Assembly (NCBI GenBank): GCA_036268425.1
Contig: DATAUE010000138.1
Coordinates: 1 to 64,000, forward strand
Direction: 5' to 3'
Length of the DNA stretch: 64,000 bases
Source: DATARH01 sp036268425
GTDB lineage: Bacteria; Pseudomonadota; Alphaproteobacteria; ATCC43930; CGMCC-115725
The translations under genes were made by a program, and so were the position numbers. How positions within the stretch are numbered: the stretch's first letter is position 1; each line of letters begins with the position of its first letter. Under the pieces are notes generated by a model that saw only the letters and a program-made list of their open reading frames with translations, had not been told where the DNA came from and searched no databases. Shown here piece by piece: positions 14,463-22,455 of the stretch.

Positions 14463-15665
14463 CTAATCGGTAAGAGAGGCAGCGACCGGGCTCATCAGCG
14501 ACGCGTTCGCGACGTTTGATAGGATGCGGTCGTTGTTGATCATCAGCGGCGACGACAGCACGTCGCGCAGGTAGCGGCCGATCGTGAAATCGCTGTCGTT
14601 GCGATAGCCGGCGAGGCCGCAGGCGCGCATTGCGTGCATGACGGTTTCCACCGCCATTTCCGACGCCTCGACCTTGGTCAGGTTCACCATCGTCTGGAAA
14701 GCGAGCGATACCAGCTTCTGTTCGTCGTCCCTGGCATTTTCGTAGCGCTCGACGGCCGATGCGACGAGGCCGCGTAAGGTGCTCAGCGAGGCCGTCGCCT
14801 TGGTGTAATGCGCCGCGCCGGGCGGCAGTTGACCGCCCGATTGCCGCGCCGCACTGCGGATGAACTGCCGCGCACGCTCGACCGCCGCGGCAGCAATGCC
14901 TGCCCATACTGCCGCCCACGTCAGATGCGCCACCGGCGTCATCGTCTGAGCGTGAATCTTCTCGTATGGCACCGGCAGGATCTGCTCGGTGCCCGCCGCG
15001 GCCTTGAGCGCGAACCCGGCGCTGCAGGTGCCGCGCATGCCGAGCGTGTTCCACTCGAGAATCGGGTCGAGCGTGTAATTCTCCTTGAGCAGCACGACCA
15101 GGACCTGATCGGTCGGCAACGCGTCCGGCGAGCGCCGCGCGGTTGTGACGACACCATCGGCCGCCGCGCCGTAGGAGATGACTGTAGCCTTGCGATCGAG
15201 AGTAAAGCGGTCACCGTCGGTCTCGACCGGCGCGGTGCTGGCGCGCGCATTGCCGCCCGCCTGCCCTTCGGTCGTCGATGATGCAAACAGCAGCTGCTCG
15301 CGGCACAGACGGCGCAGCAGCTTTTCGTGCCACTCGCTGCCGGCACAATGTCGCACGATGCAGGCGACCTTGATCTGGTGCATCGCATAAATCATCGCGC
15401 TCGACGAGCAGGCCTGCCCCAGCCGATAGCAGATGTCGGCGACAGCCGAGACATCGGCGCCGTCGCCGCCGAATTCGCGCGGCACCATGATGCTGAGCAG
15501 CCGCTGCTCGCGTGCAGCGGTAAACGTCTCGTGCGGAAACCGGCCCTCGCGATCGACAGCGAGGGCGTTGGCTGCCGCCGCCGCGGCCACCGTCTCGGCG
15601 CGAGCCGCGAACCCTGCCTCGCCATCCGACGCGGGCAGGTCAGCCAAGGCGCGAAGAGCCGTCAT
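14463..15665 (-). CDS. Acyl-CoA dehydrogenase-like flavoprotein
   Basis: A 400-residue protein with the three-part acyl-CoA dehydrogenase layout: helical N-terminus (MVPREFGGDGADVSAVADI), central beta domain (FASSTTEGQAGGN, GDRFTLDRKATVISYGAAADG) and helical C-terminus (MRACGLAGYRNDSDFTIGRYLRDVLSSPLM). It lies 19 bases upstream of the ligase gene in the same operon and opposite the carrier gene. Flavoproteins of this family oxidise aminoacyl thioesters on carrier proteins in pyrrole pathways (PltE and RedW act on prolyl-carrier protein). By analogy this one may act on the aminoacyl-carrier protein made here; this is inference. Confidence 0.88.
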   Translation of the reverse strand: MTALRALADLPASDGEAGFAARAETVAAAAAANALAVDREGRFPHETFTAAREQRLLSIMVPREFGGDGADVSAVADICYRLGQACSSSAMIYAMHQIKVACIVRHCAGSEWHEKLLRRLCREQLLFASSTTEGQAGGNARASTAPVETDGDRFTLDRKATVISYGAAADGVVTTARRSPDALPTDQVLVVLLKENYTLDPILEWNTLGMRGTCSAGFALKAAAGTEQILPVPYEKIHAQTMTPVAHLTWAAVWAGIAAAAVERARQFIRSAARQSGGQLPPGAAHYTKATASLSTLRGLVASAVERYENARDDEQKLVSLAFQTMVNLTKVEASEMAVETVMHAMRACGLAGYRNDSDFTIGRYLRDVLSSPLMINNDRILSNVANASLMSPVAASLTD

Positions 15666-15914
15666 GTTATGTCCTATTTCCCCCGAAAGCCGAAATTCTC
15701 GAACAGGTCTGCCGACGCCGTCGTGCCGTACCGGCGCCGCGGCGTCGCCGTCAATCTACCGCGTTCGTTACCTGCCCGCGAAGATAGGGTGGAGCACTTA
15801 CTTTAGGGTTAATCGGGCGCGGTTGATTCTTGGGAATGGGTGGCTAAGTTGTCGGGCGAGCGCGTCCCAGGGTCTGGCGGCCGCTACCGGAAGCTTGCCG
15901 TTGCGGAGCCGCTC
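15666..15914. promoter_or_regulatory. Divergent intergenic region between dehydrogenase and carrier genes
   Basis: These 249 bases separate the two arms of the amino acid:carrier locus and must hold promoters for both. The part around 15795-15850 is AT-richer (TTACTTTAGGGTTAATC). I see no clear operator palindrome or paired -35/-10 elements. Confidence 0.4.
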
Positions 15915-16166
15915 ATGCTGCAGGATCGGTTGATCGCCCTCGTTACCCAGATTTTGGCAAAGAATGCGATCGACCGAGTCCCGTCGGTTGATGTGCGTCT
16001 CAGCGAGGCCGGGCTCAGCTCGCTCGACATGGTCAACCTGATGTTCGCCGTCGAGGCCGAATTCGACATTGAAATCGCCCCGACCGACATCACGCCGGAA
16101 AACTTTCACTCGATCGCAACGATCGAAGCATTGTTGCGGCGCATGGACGTTGGCACTGGCATCTGA
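15915..16166 (+). CDS. Small acyl/aminoacyl carrier protein
   Basis: An 83-residue carrier protein. The ATG at 15915 with GGAG six bases upstream gives a normal carrier length; the open frame extends upstream without a good start. GLSSLDMVNLMF carries the phosphopantetheine attachment serine (Ser36), followed by the usual acidic second helix region (VEAEFDIEI) and a final helix ATIEALLRRM. The variant SSL in place of DSL is tolerated in carriers of this kind. Encoded divergently from the amino acid:carrier ligase, it is the obvious partner to be charged by that enzyme. It needs a 4'-phosphopantetheinyl transferase encoded elsewhere. Confidence 0.9.
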   Translation: MLQDRLIALVTQILAKNAIDRVPSVDVRLSEAGLSSLDMVNLMFAVEAEFDIEIAPTDITPENFHSIATIEALLRRMDVGTGI

Positions 16167-16302
16167 CAGCGCGCGGCCCGAAAGCCACGACGGCCGGGTT
16201 TCGCATGCCGCGCGTCGGGATTGTGACTGGCGCGGGTTGCCAGCGGGAGCGCGCCGGTTATAGTCCGGCCACGGATTTTTCCGGTTAGATTGAGAGCAGC
16301 CG

Positions 16303-17706
16303 ATGCCGCGTCGCCCGCCCGTCGCCCATTTGTTTTACCGGTATTCTGGCGCTATGTCCCGGTGTCTCGGCGCGGTCCTCCTGCTTCTTGCGACGACGCT
16401 GCCGGCAGGAGCCGGCGAGTTTGTCGATGCCGCCGGGCGCCGGGTCGTGCTCCCGGACCATGTCAGCCGCGTCATGCCGGCCGAGCGCAATGCCGAAGTA
16501 CTTGCACTGGTCCTGGCTCCGGACAAGCTCGTCGGGCTGGAGTGGCTCCCAGGTCGAGGATTGCTGCCGCACACGGGCCGGCGCGCGGTGCTCGGGTGGC
16601 GACTGCGCCGGGCGCCCGACAGCATGGCCGCCACGGCACGGCAGTTGCGCCCCGATCTGATCATCGACGCCGGCGCCGTCACACCCCAAAACGCCGCCTT
16701 TGCCGACCAGGTGCAGCGAATGACCGGGATTCCCTATATTCTGGTCGATGACAGCTTTGCCCGTACGCCGGCGATTCTGCGCTCGATCGGCGCCGTGCTG
16801 GGCGCCGGCCAGCGCGCCGACGACCTTGCGCTGTTTGCCGAGCATGCGATCGCCGGGTTACGCGGCCGGCTGCTGATTCGGCCCGCCAACGAGCGGCCGC
16901 ATGTCTATTTTGCGCGCGGCGCCAACGGTATGGCGACGGCGCTCCCCGGCTCGCCAGCCGGCGAGGCGCTCGACGAGGCGGGAGCGCTGAACGTCGCGAG
17001 TTCGCTCGGCCGCCAGGGCGAAGTCGCGGTAACGCCACAGCAATTACTGGCGTGGAACCCGGACATCATCATTACCGAGCACCGCGGTTTCTATGATTCG
17101 CTGCACCGCAATCGGGGGTGGCGGCAGCTCGCGGCAGTGCGCAATAAGCGGGTCTATCTCGAGCCGACCAGCCCGTTCGGCTGGATCGACGATCCGTCCG
17201 GCATTAACCGGCTGATCGGCATGTACTGGCTGTCGGCGCTGCTCTATCCCGACATGATGCAGGAAGACCTGCGGACGACCACCTGCGACTTCTACGACAA
17301 ATTCTATCGTATCAAGCTCGGTAACAAGCAACTCGAGGCGATGATGCGCCCGGCCGGTGCGCCGCCGCCGGAATTGCCGGGCATGGCCGCCGAGCCGCTT
17401 GTCGGGCTCGGCGCGGCACCACCTTCATCGCTGCCGCCCGGCGCGCCCGGCGCTGCGAAATCGATGCGCGAGCCGGCGCCCAATTCGACGCTGACTTCCC
17501 CCAATTCGACCTTGGCATCGCCCGGCATGATGCGCCAGAGCGGCCAGACCGGAAATTGCGTCGTGCCGCACGGCCCGTCGCCGCTGCCCCTGCAAGGCAT
17601 TACCGGCACCGGACCCGGCACGTCCCCGACATCGCCCGATGCCGGTATTCCCGGCGTACCCCCGCCCGGCCGTCGTGGCCGCCCGGTGCCGGGGTTGAAT
17701 TATTGA
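16303..17706 (+). CDS. Periplasmic binding protein of metal-chelate ABC uptake, with Pro-rich C-terminal tail
   Basis: A 467-residue protein resembling BtuF/FhuD-type (helical backbone) binding proteins for cobalamin or ferric chelates: GRRVVLPDHVSRVMPAERNAEVL at the start of the mature part, a middle linker helix, and RVYLEPTSPFGWIDDPSGINRLIG near residues 290-310. A signal peptide (LGAVLLLLATTLPAGAG) predicts export; ATG 16354 is an alternative start just before it. The last 110 residues (from about 345) are a low-complexity Pro/Gly/Ala/Ser tail not found in ordinary binding proteins. No permease or ATPase gene is adjacent, and the ligand is unknown. Confidence 0.82.
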   Translation: MPRRPPVAHLFYRYSGAMSRCLGAVLLLLATTLPAGAGEFVDAAGRRVVLPDHVSRVMPAERNAEVLALVLAPDKLVGLEWLPGRGLLPHTGRRAVLGWRLRRAPDSMAATARQLRPDLIIDAGAVTPQNAAFADQVQRMTGIPYILVDDSFARTPAILRSIGAVLGAGQRADDLALFAEHAIAGLRGRLLIRPANERPHVYFARGANGMATALPGSPAGEALDEAGALNVASSLGRQGEVAVTPQQLLAWNPDIIITEHRGFYDSLHRNRGWRQLAAVRNKRVYLEPTSPFGWIDDPSGINRLIGMYWLSALLYPDMMQEDLRTTTCDFYDKFYRIKLGNKQLEAMMRPAGAPPPELPGMAAEPLVGLGAAPPSSLPPGAPGAAKSMREPAPNSTLTSPNSTLASPGMMRQSGQTGNCVVPHGPSPLPLQGITGTGPGTSPTSPDAGIPGVPPPGRRGRPVPGLNY

Positions 17707-17767
17707 TGGTCACCTCACTCAGCGTCGAGACTTGGTCCGGCTTCACGTCGCGCTCGCAGCGTGCCGC

Positions 17768-18826
17768 TCAGTCTTGCCGCAAACTGCCGAGCAGGCCGCG
17801 CAGCGTTGCCTCATCACCGGCGCCGGTGAGCGGAATAGCGAACTCGAGTGCGGTCGCAACCGTGGCGTAGCGAGCGCGCAGCTTGCCGGCGATCTCGGCA
17901 TAGGTGCCGATGACCGCGTAGGTGTCGAGCATCGCGTCGCTGACGAGGCCCGGCATTTCTTCCCAGCGCTGCGCCCGCGCATACCCTTGTAGCCGCTGTG
18001 CGATCTCGCCGTAGCCCTCGCTGTCGAAAGCCGCGAGGTAAGCCGGCGTCGAGGCATAAAATGCGACGCGCGCCCGGACATTGCGGACGCGTTCGGCAAG
18101 CGTCGCCGGATCGGCCGCTGCGGCAACCAAGGGCATCGCGCACATCGTGAAATTCCTGAGGTCGCGGCCGGCTTTTGCGGCGCCGCTTCGGGCCGCCGGC
18201 AGCATGGTTTCGGCGATGTAGCGCGGCGTCGCGACTGGATGGGCGCGGATGCCATCCGCCACCTCGCCCGCGACCTGGCACATATACGGGTTGACCGCGG
18301 CGAGTTCGACCGCGATATGCGGGTACTCGATCGGTGGCGGCGAGAACAGAGGCACCGTCAGGTTCAATTTGTAATGCTCGCCGCGAAAATCGAGCCGCGT
18401 GCCGTTCTGCCAACTGTCCCAGATTGCCCGCAGCGCACCGACATATTCGCGCAGCCACGGCCCCGGTGCCGCCCACGGCACGCCAAAACGCCGCTCGATG
18501 TGGCCTTTGACCTGCGATCCCAGCCCCAGCGTGAACCGGCCGTGCGACAAACGCTGCAAGGTCCAGGCGCTCATCGCGGTTATCGTCGGGCTGCGCGGAA
18601 ACGCCACCGCCACCGCGGTCGCCAGCGATACGCGACGGGTCGCCTGTGCCGCCAAGGCCATCACGATGAACGGGTCATCCTTGGTTTCTTCGGTGATGAT
18701 CCCATCGTAGCCGAGCGCCTCGGCACGCGCCGCCTCGGCCGCGATACCACCGAGATCACGCGCGGCCGGTGCGGCGCGTATCCCCGGATCAAGCTTGCCG
18801 AGCGGCAATAATGTTTCGATTTTCAG
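17768..18826 (-). CDS. LLM-class F420/flavin-dependent oxidoreductase, probable CTG start
   Basis: A 352-residue luciferase-like monooxygenase fold protein. After the start it reads KIETLLPLGKLDPG, and later ARAEALGYDGIITEETKDDPF, VSLATAVAVAFPRSP and LGLGSQVKGHIERRFG, as in the TIGR03617-type F420-dependent group. No ATG, GTG or TTG lies at a sensible position. A CTG at 18826 is preceded at six bases by GGAG and aligns with the expected first Met of the family. The open frame continues upstream through the aminopeptidase gene only as a shadow. It follows the aminopeptidase gene by 38 bases. The substrate is unknown. Confidence 0.85.
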   Translation of the reverse strand: MKIETLLPLGKLDPGIRAAPAARDLGGIAAEAARAEALGYDGIITEETKDDPFIVMALAAQATRRVSLATAVAVAFPRSPTITAMSAWTLQRLSHGRFTLGLGSQVKGHIERRFGVPWAAPGPWLREYVGALRAIWDSWQNGTRLDFRGEHYKLNLTVPLFSPPPIEYPHIAVELAAVNPYMCQVAGEVADGIRAHPVATPRYIAETMLPAARSGAAKAGRDLRNFTMCAMPLVAAAADPATLAERVRNVRARVAFYASTPAYLAAFDSEGYGEIAQRLQGYARAQRWEEMPGLVSDAMLDTYAVIGTYAEIAGKLRARYATVATALEFAIPLTGAGDEATLRGLLGSLRQD

Positions 18827-18864
18827 CGGATTCTCCGGCGCAGGTTCCGCTGCTCTGGTAGCGG

Positions 18865-20259
18865 TCAGCCGAACGTCGCGGCGATGTGTGCGTATAGCGC
18901 TCGCAGCGTTTGCGCCTCGGCGCCTTCGGGGCGGCCGGGGCGGGTGCGGTTGTTCCAGGCCATCGTGTCGATATGCGCCCAGGGGATGCCGGCGCCGACA
19001 AATTCCTGCAGATATAGCGCCGCGGTAATCGCACCGCCTTGCGGGCCGTCCGACACATTGTTGAGGTCGGCTGCCTTGCTGTCGAGCAGCCGCCGATAGG
19101 GCTTCCACAGCGGCATGCGCCACAGCGGATCGTCTTCCTGCGTGCCGGCGGCAAGCAGGTGCGCGGCAAGCGCGTCGTCGTTGCAAAATAAGGCCGGCAG
19201 TTCCGGGCCGAGCGCCACTCGCGCCGCGCCGGTCAAGGTGGCGGCGTCGATCAGCATCGCGGGATTTTCCGTCGAGGCTTCGGCTAGCGCGTCGCACAGG
19301 ATCAGGCGGCCCTCCGCATCGGTGTTGCCGATTTCGACCGTCAACCCTTTGCGTGTCCTGATGATATCGAGCGGCCGCATCGCATTGCCCGACACCGAGT
19401 TCTCGACCAGCGGCAGCAGAACGCGCAGCCGCAGCTTGAGTCCGGCAGCCATGATCGCCTGCCCGAGCCCGAGCATGATCGCGGCCCCGCCCATGTCCTT
19501 TTTCATCATGCGCATGCCGGAAGCCTGCTTCAGGTCGAGGCCGCCGGTATCGAAGCAGACGCCCTTGCCGACCAGCGTCACTTTCGGGGCGTCCGCGTCG
19601 CCCCACGTGATGTCGACCAGCCGCGGCGCGCGATCGCTGGCACGGCCGACCGCGTGGATCGTCGGATAATTCTGGGCCAGCAGGTCGTTACCGGTGATGA
19701 TCCGGTGCCGCGCCCCGGCGCTTTTCGCGACTTGCACGGCGGCGTCGGCCAGTTCGGCCGGCCCGAGATCGGAGGCCGGAGTATTGATCAGGTCGCGCGC
19801 CAGACAGACACCGCCGGCAAGCCGCTCGACATAGCCGCGATCAACGCCCGTCGGCCAGACCAGGCTTGTCGCCGGCTGCTTTTTCTTCTCGCGGTAGAGG
19901 TTGAAAGCGTAGGTGCCGAGCGCCCAACCGAGCGCGACATGGTTCGCATCGGTGTCCGCCGGAATCGCGTCAATGCGGTAGCTGCCTTCGGGCAATGCCC
20001 CCGATAAGCCGCCGAACGCCCACATCGCGGCATCGCTTTCCGACAGACCGACCAGCACCCGCCCGAGGCCGCCTTCGGCATTCGGGACCAGCGCCAGCTT
20101 GCCGGCCTCACCGGAAAATCCCGTCGCCGCCACCCAATCGCGCTCCCGCGCCGTCGCCGTCTCGCGCCACGCCGCCAACCCGGATTTCGACACGGCACTT
20201 ACCGGCACGGCACCGGGAGCGTCATCGACCAGCAAGAAATTCATCATCCGTTCCTTCAA
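18865..20259 (-). CDS. Leucyl aminopeptidase family protein (peptidase M17)
   Basis: A 464-residue cytosolic aminopeptidase. The catalytic region has VGKGVCFDTGG (Lys232, Asp237), MKKDMGGAA (Asp255) and the M17 signature NTDAEGRL at 312-319 (Asp314, Glu316, Arg318), so the five ligands of the two metal ions expected from E. coli PepA are all present. The N-terminal 150 residues form the usual poorly conserved domain. Start codons at residue 1, 5 or 6 are all possible. It should remove N-terminal residues from peptides; it is probably co-transcribed with the LLM oxidoreductase gene. Confidence 0.93.
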   Translation of the reverse strand: MKERMMNFLLVDDAPGAVPVSAVSKSGLAAWRETATARERDWVAATGFSGEAGKLALVPNAEGGLGRVLVGLSESDAAMWAFGGLSGALPEGSYRIDAIPADTDANHVALGWALGTYAFNLYREKKKQPATSLVWPTGVDRGYVERLAGGVCLARDLINTPASDLGPAELADAAVQVAKSAGARHRIITGNDLLAQNYPTIHAVGRASDRAPRLVDITWGDADAPKVTLVGKGVCFDTGGLDLKQASGMRMMKKDMGGAAIMLGLGQAIMAAGLKLRLRVLLPLVENSVSGNAMRPLDIIRTRKGLTVEIGNTDAEGRLILCDALAEASTENPAMLIDAATLTGAARVALGPELPALFCNDDALAAHLLAAGTQEDDPLWRMPLWKPYRRLLDSKAADLNNVSDGPQGGAITAALYLQEFVGAGIPWAHIDTMAWNNRTRPGRPEGAEAQTLRALYAHIAATFG

Positions 20260-20324
20260 GCGCGACCGCGCTCAAAATAGCGCTGACGCGGCCAAGCAAC
20301 CAGTTTCGACGCAAGGCTGCTTGT

Positions 20325-21149
20325 TTATTGCCCGGTCCCCATGCCCCAGGTGACGGCATTGCGCAGCAATGTCGTAAACGCGTCGCTCTCCCAAGGGCCG
20401 TGGAAAGTCGGAGGCGTCGTATCGGCGGGGTTGGGCGGGCGGGTGGCGCGGATCGCGGGGTTGTGGCAGTGGCCCAGCGCAAAATAGGTGACGCCGCCCT
20501 CGCCGATCCGGCGGGTATAGCCGAGAACGCGGGTCTTGCCGTCAGCCAACAGGGAGCCGTCCGTCGGGTAGAGGGCCGCGGTTGCCGACGTGCCGGCCGG
20601 CGCGGTTCCGTTGGCGCCGTAATCGGCGGTCAGCAGGATCTGCGTCGCGGCCGGGTCTTGCAACTCGATGAAATAGGGCTCGTCTTCGACCGAAAAAGAC
20701 GGGCCCAGCCCCTGGGTCAGCGGGGAATCGACGGCAACATCGACGCGAATTTTGCAGATCGCCGGATGCGTCAGAAAACGGCTGCCTAGCAGCGCGTGAT
20801 GTTCGGTCGTGACCGTGCGCCGCATCCGGGCGCCCTCGACCCGCTCGGCGCGCCCACCACTGGTCCCGTGCAGGCCGAGCCAGCGGCCCCCTGCGTTCAG
20901 CCAGGGTTCAAGCGCGCGGCACTGCGCGGCATTGGGATAAGGGCCGGCCACATAAGTGATCAGCAGCCGGCTGACCGGCAACCATTTTTCGAGATCTGCA
21001 AAATCATTGGCGACCGACGCGGGAATGTCCCGCTCCGCCAGCAACCCCAACAGCCGCAGGCGTGCGTAATCGTGGTCGTGTCCGCCCATCGAGCCGGCCG
21101 GAAAACCGCCGGTAATCACATGAGCACGGGCCGGCTTCATCTCCGCCAT
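20325..21149 (-). CDS. ThuA-like domain protein
   Basis: A 274-residue protein of the ThuA (trehalose utilisation) class-I glutamine amidotransferase-like fold: RAHVITGGFP, HDYARLRLLGLL, LLITYVAGPYP, GRWLGLHGTSGG and, near the end, VTYFALGHCHNP. ATG 21149 (MAEMKPARA) is preferred to a start 21 codons upstream. ThuA-like proteins are linked to disaccharide metabolism but their reaction is unclear. It is separated from the glycosyltransferase operon by 127 bases and from the aminopeptidase by 65. Confidence 0.83.
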   Translation of the reverse strand: MAEMKPARAHVITGGFPAGSMGGHDHDYARLRLLGLLAERDIPASVANDFADLEKWLPVSRLLITYVAGPYPNAAQCRALEPWLNAGGRWLGLHGTSGGRAERVEGARMRRTVTTEHHALLGSRFLTHPAICKIRVDVAVDSPLTQGLGPSFSVEDEPYFIELQDPAATQILLTADYGANGTAPAGTSATAALYPTDGSLLADGKTRVLGYTRRIGEGGVTYFALGHCHNPAIRATRPPNPADTTPPTFHGPWESDAFTTLLRNAVTWGMGTGQ

Positions 21150-21276
21150 CGGATCGCTCCCGTAGTGTAGCGCCAGTAAAATGACGGAGCAGTGTCCCAC
21201 GTTTTTCAGCAATTCGCCTACCGCCGCGTTTCGCCGGCAGCGGCCAAGGGCGCCGATCGCCCAAGGGCGGCGATGG

Positions 21277-22455
21277 TCAGCCGGCCGCCAAATCCCTGGC
21301 GAGAACGTCGGTTACCGCCGCGATGACGGTGGCGGCGCGAAGCTCGCTTAAATCCGGAACGGCCAGCACTCGGACGGCACGGCCGCGCGGGCTGCATTTG
21401 GCGGGATCGGAGGCTCGGGAAAACAGCACGATCAACGGGCAAGCGGCCGCCGCGGCGAGGTGACACACGCCGGTGTCATTACCGATCGTGAGCCGTGCCC
21501 GTTGTGCCAGCGTCGCGAGTTCGGGAAGATCGGTGCGCCCGACCAGATCGAGCGCGGCAGGGCAGGCCTCTCGGATCGCTGCGGCAAGCGGCGCTTCCGA
21601 CGCTGTCCCGACGATCACCGGCAGAAAACCGTTACCGGCCAGCGCTTGCGCCAGAGTACCGAAAGAACGTGCAGGCCAGCGCTTTTCCGGGTGCTGTGGC
21701 GACGATCCCGGGACCAGCAAGATAAAATCCCGCTTGGCGAGCTCAGCCGGCAACGGCCGGCCGAACGGCGGCAGAATGGGCAATGGGGTCGGGTAAACCC
21801 CGGCCATCAACAGTTGCTCGGCCTGCTTGTCGAGCGTGTGCTGGGCATCCCGGCCGAGATTGGCGTGCGGATGCGAGCATCCCGGCGCGACCCCTGACCA
21901 TTCCGGCAATCCCGGCCGCAGCAGCCACGAATAAAGCATCGTGCGCTGCGAGGTCTGCAAATCGTAGACGCGGTCAAAACCGCCCTGGCGCAGGCACCGT
22001 CGCAACGCGAGCCAACTGCGGGCATCCAACGCCTTGGGCCGGTCATCGACGATGATCTGATCGAAGAAGCCTGTCGCCTCGGCAAATCCGGCGAGCGGCC
22101 GGGTGGTCAGCAGGCTCAGTTGGTCGCTTTTGTGGTGGTGGCGGATAGCGGCAATCGGCCCCAGCGCCTGCACGAAATCGCCGAACGCGCTAAGCCGGAT
22201 CACCAGAACGCGGCGCGGTTCCGCGGGCGGCGACTGAAGCTGCTCGAATGCCGCGAATACGGCGGCATGTGCCGCAATATCTGGGTTGCCGACCGCTTGG
22301 CGCAGCACATCGGAAAGCTGCCTGGTTGGCGCCGCGGCCAGCCGCACGGGATCGCGGAGCATCCGATAGCGCTGGTCGGGCCACCATCGTCGCGCGTTCC
22401 ACGCAAAAAAATGCCGCAGCGGCGTACCATCCGGAAAATCCGCGGCCGTCAGCAT
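21277..22455 (-). CDS. Glycosyltransferase family 9 (heptosyltransferase-like)
   Basis: A 392-residue protein whose core begins at RRVLVIRLSAFGDFVQALGPIAAIRHHH, the N-terminal signature of ADP-heptose:LPS heptosyltransferases. LLVPGSSPQHPEKRWP and IGNDTGVCHLAAAAACP are the donor-binding motifs. There is an N-terminal extension of about 65 residues. The ATG at 22455 overlaps the stop of the preceding glycosyltransferase by 7 bases. It likely adds a sugar to an inner-core oligosaccharide; donor and acceptor are not deducible. Confidence 0.85.
   Translation of the reverse strand: MLTAADFPDGTPLRHFFAWNARRWWPDQRYRMLRDPVRLAAAPTRQLSDVLRQAVGNPDIAAHAAVFAAFEQLQSPPAEPRRVLVIRLSAFGDFVQALGPIAAIRHHHKSDQLSLLTTRPLAGFAEATGFFDQIIVDDRPKALDARSWLALRRCLRQGGFDRVYDLQTSQRTMLYSWLLRPGLPEWSGVAPGCSHPHANLGRDAQHTLDKQAEQLLMAGVYPTPLPILPPFGRPLPAELAKRDFILLVPGSSPQHPEKRWPARSFGTLAQALAGNGFLPVIVGTASEAPLAAAIREACPAALDLVGRTDLPELATLAQRARLTIGNDTGVCHLAAAAACPLIVLFSRASDPAKCSPRGRAVRVLAVPDLSELRAATVIAAVTDVLARDLAAG

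Noticed and set aside
15840..15914. A longer carrier protein starting at GTG 15840
   Set aside because: The extra 25 residues are unlike any carrier N-terminus, and ATG 15915 has a good ribosome binding site.
16167..16302. A cobalamin riboswitch before the BtuF-like gene
   Set aside because: No B12-box-like sequence or convincing fold was found in the 136-base gap.
18827..19606. A long N-terminal extension of the LLM oxidoreductase
   Set aside because: It is an out-of-frame reading of the aminopeptidase gene; the family N-terminus begins at the CTG at 18826.
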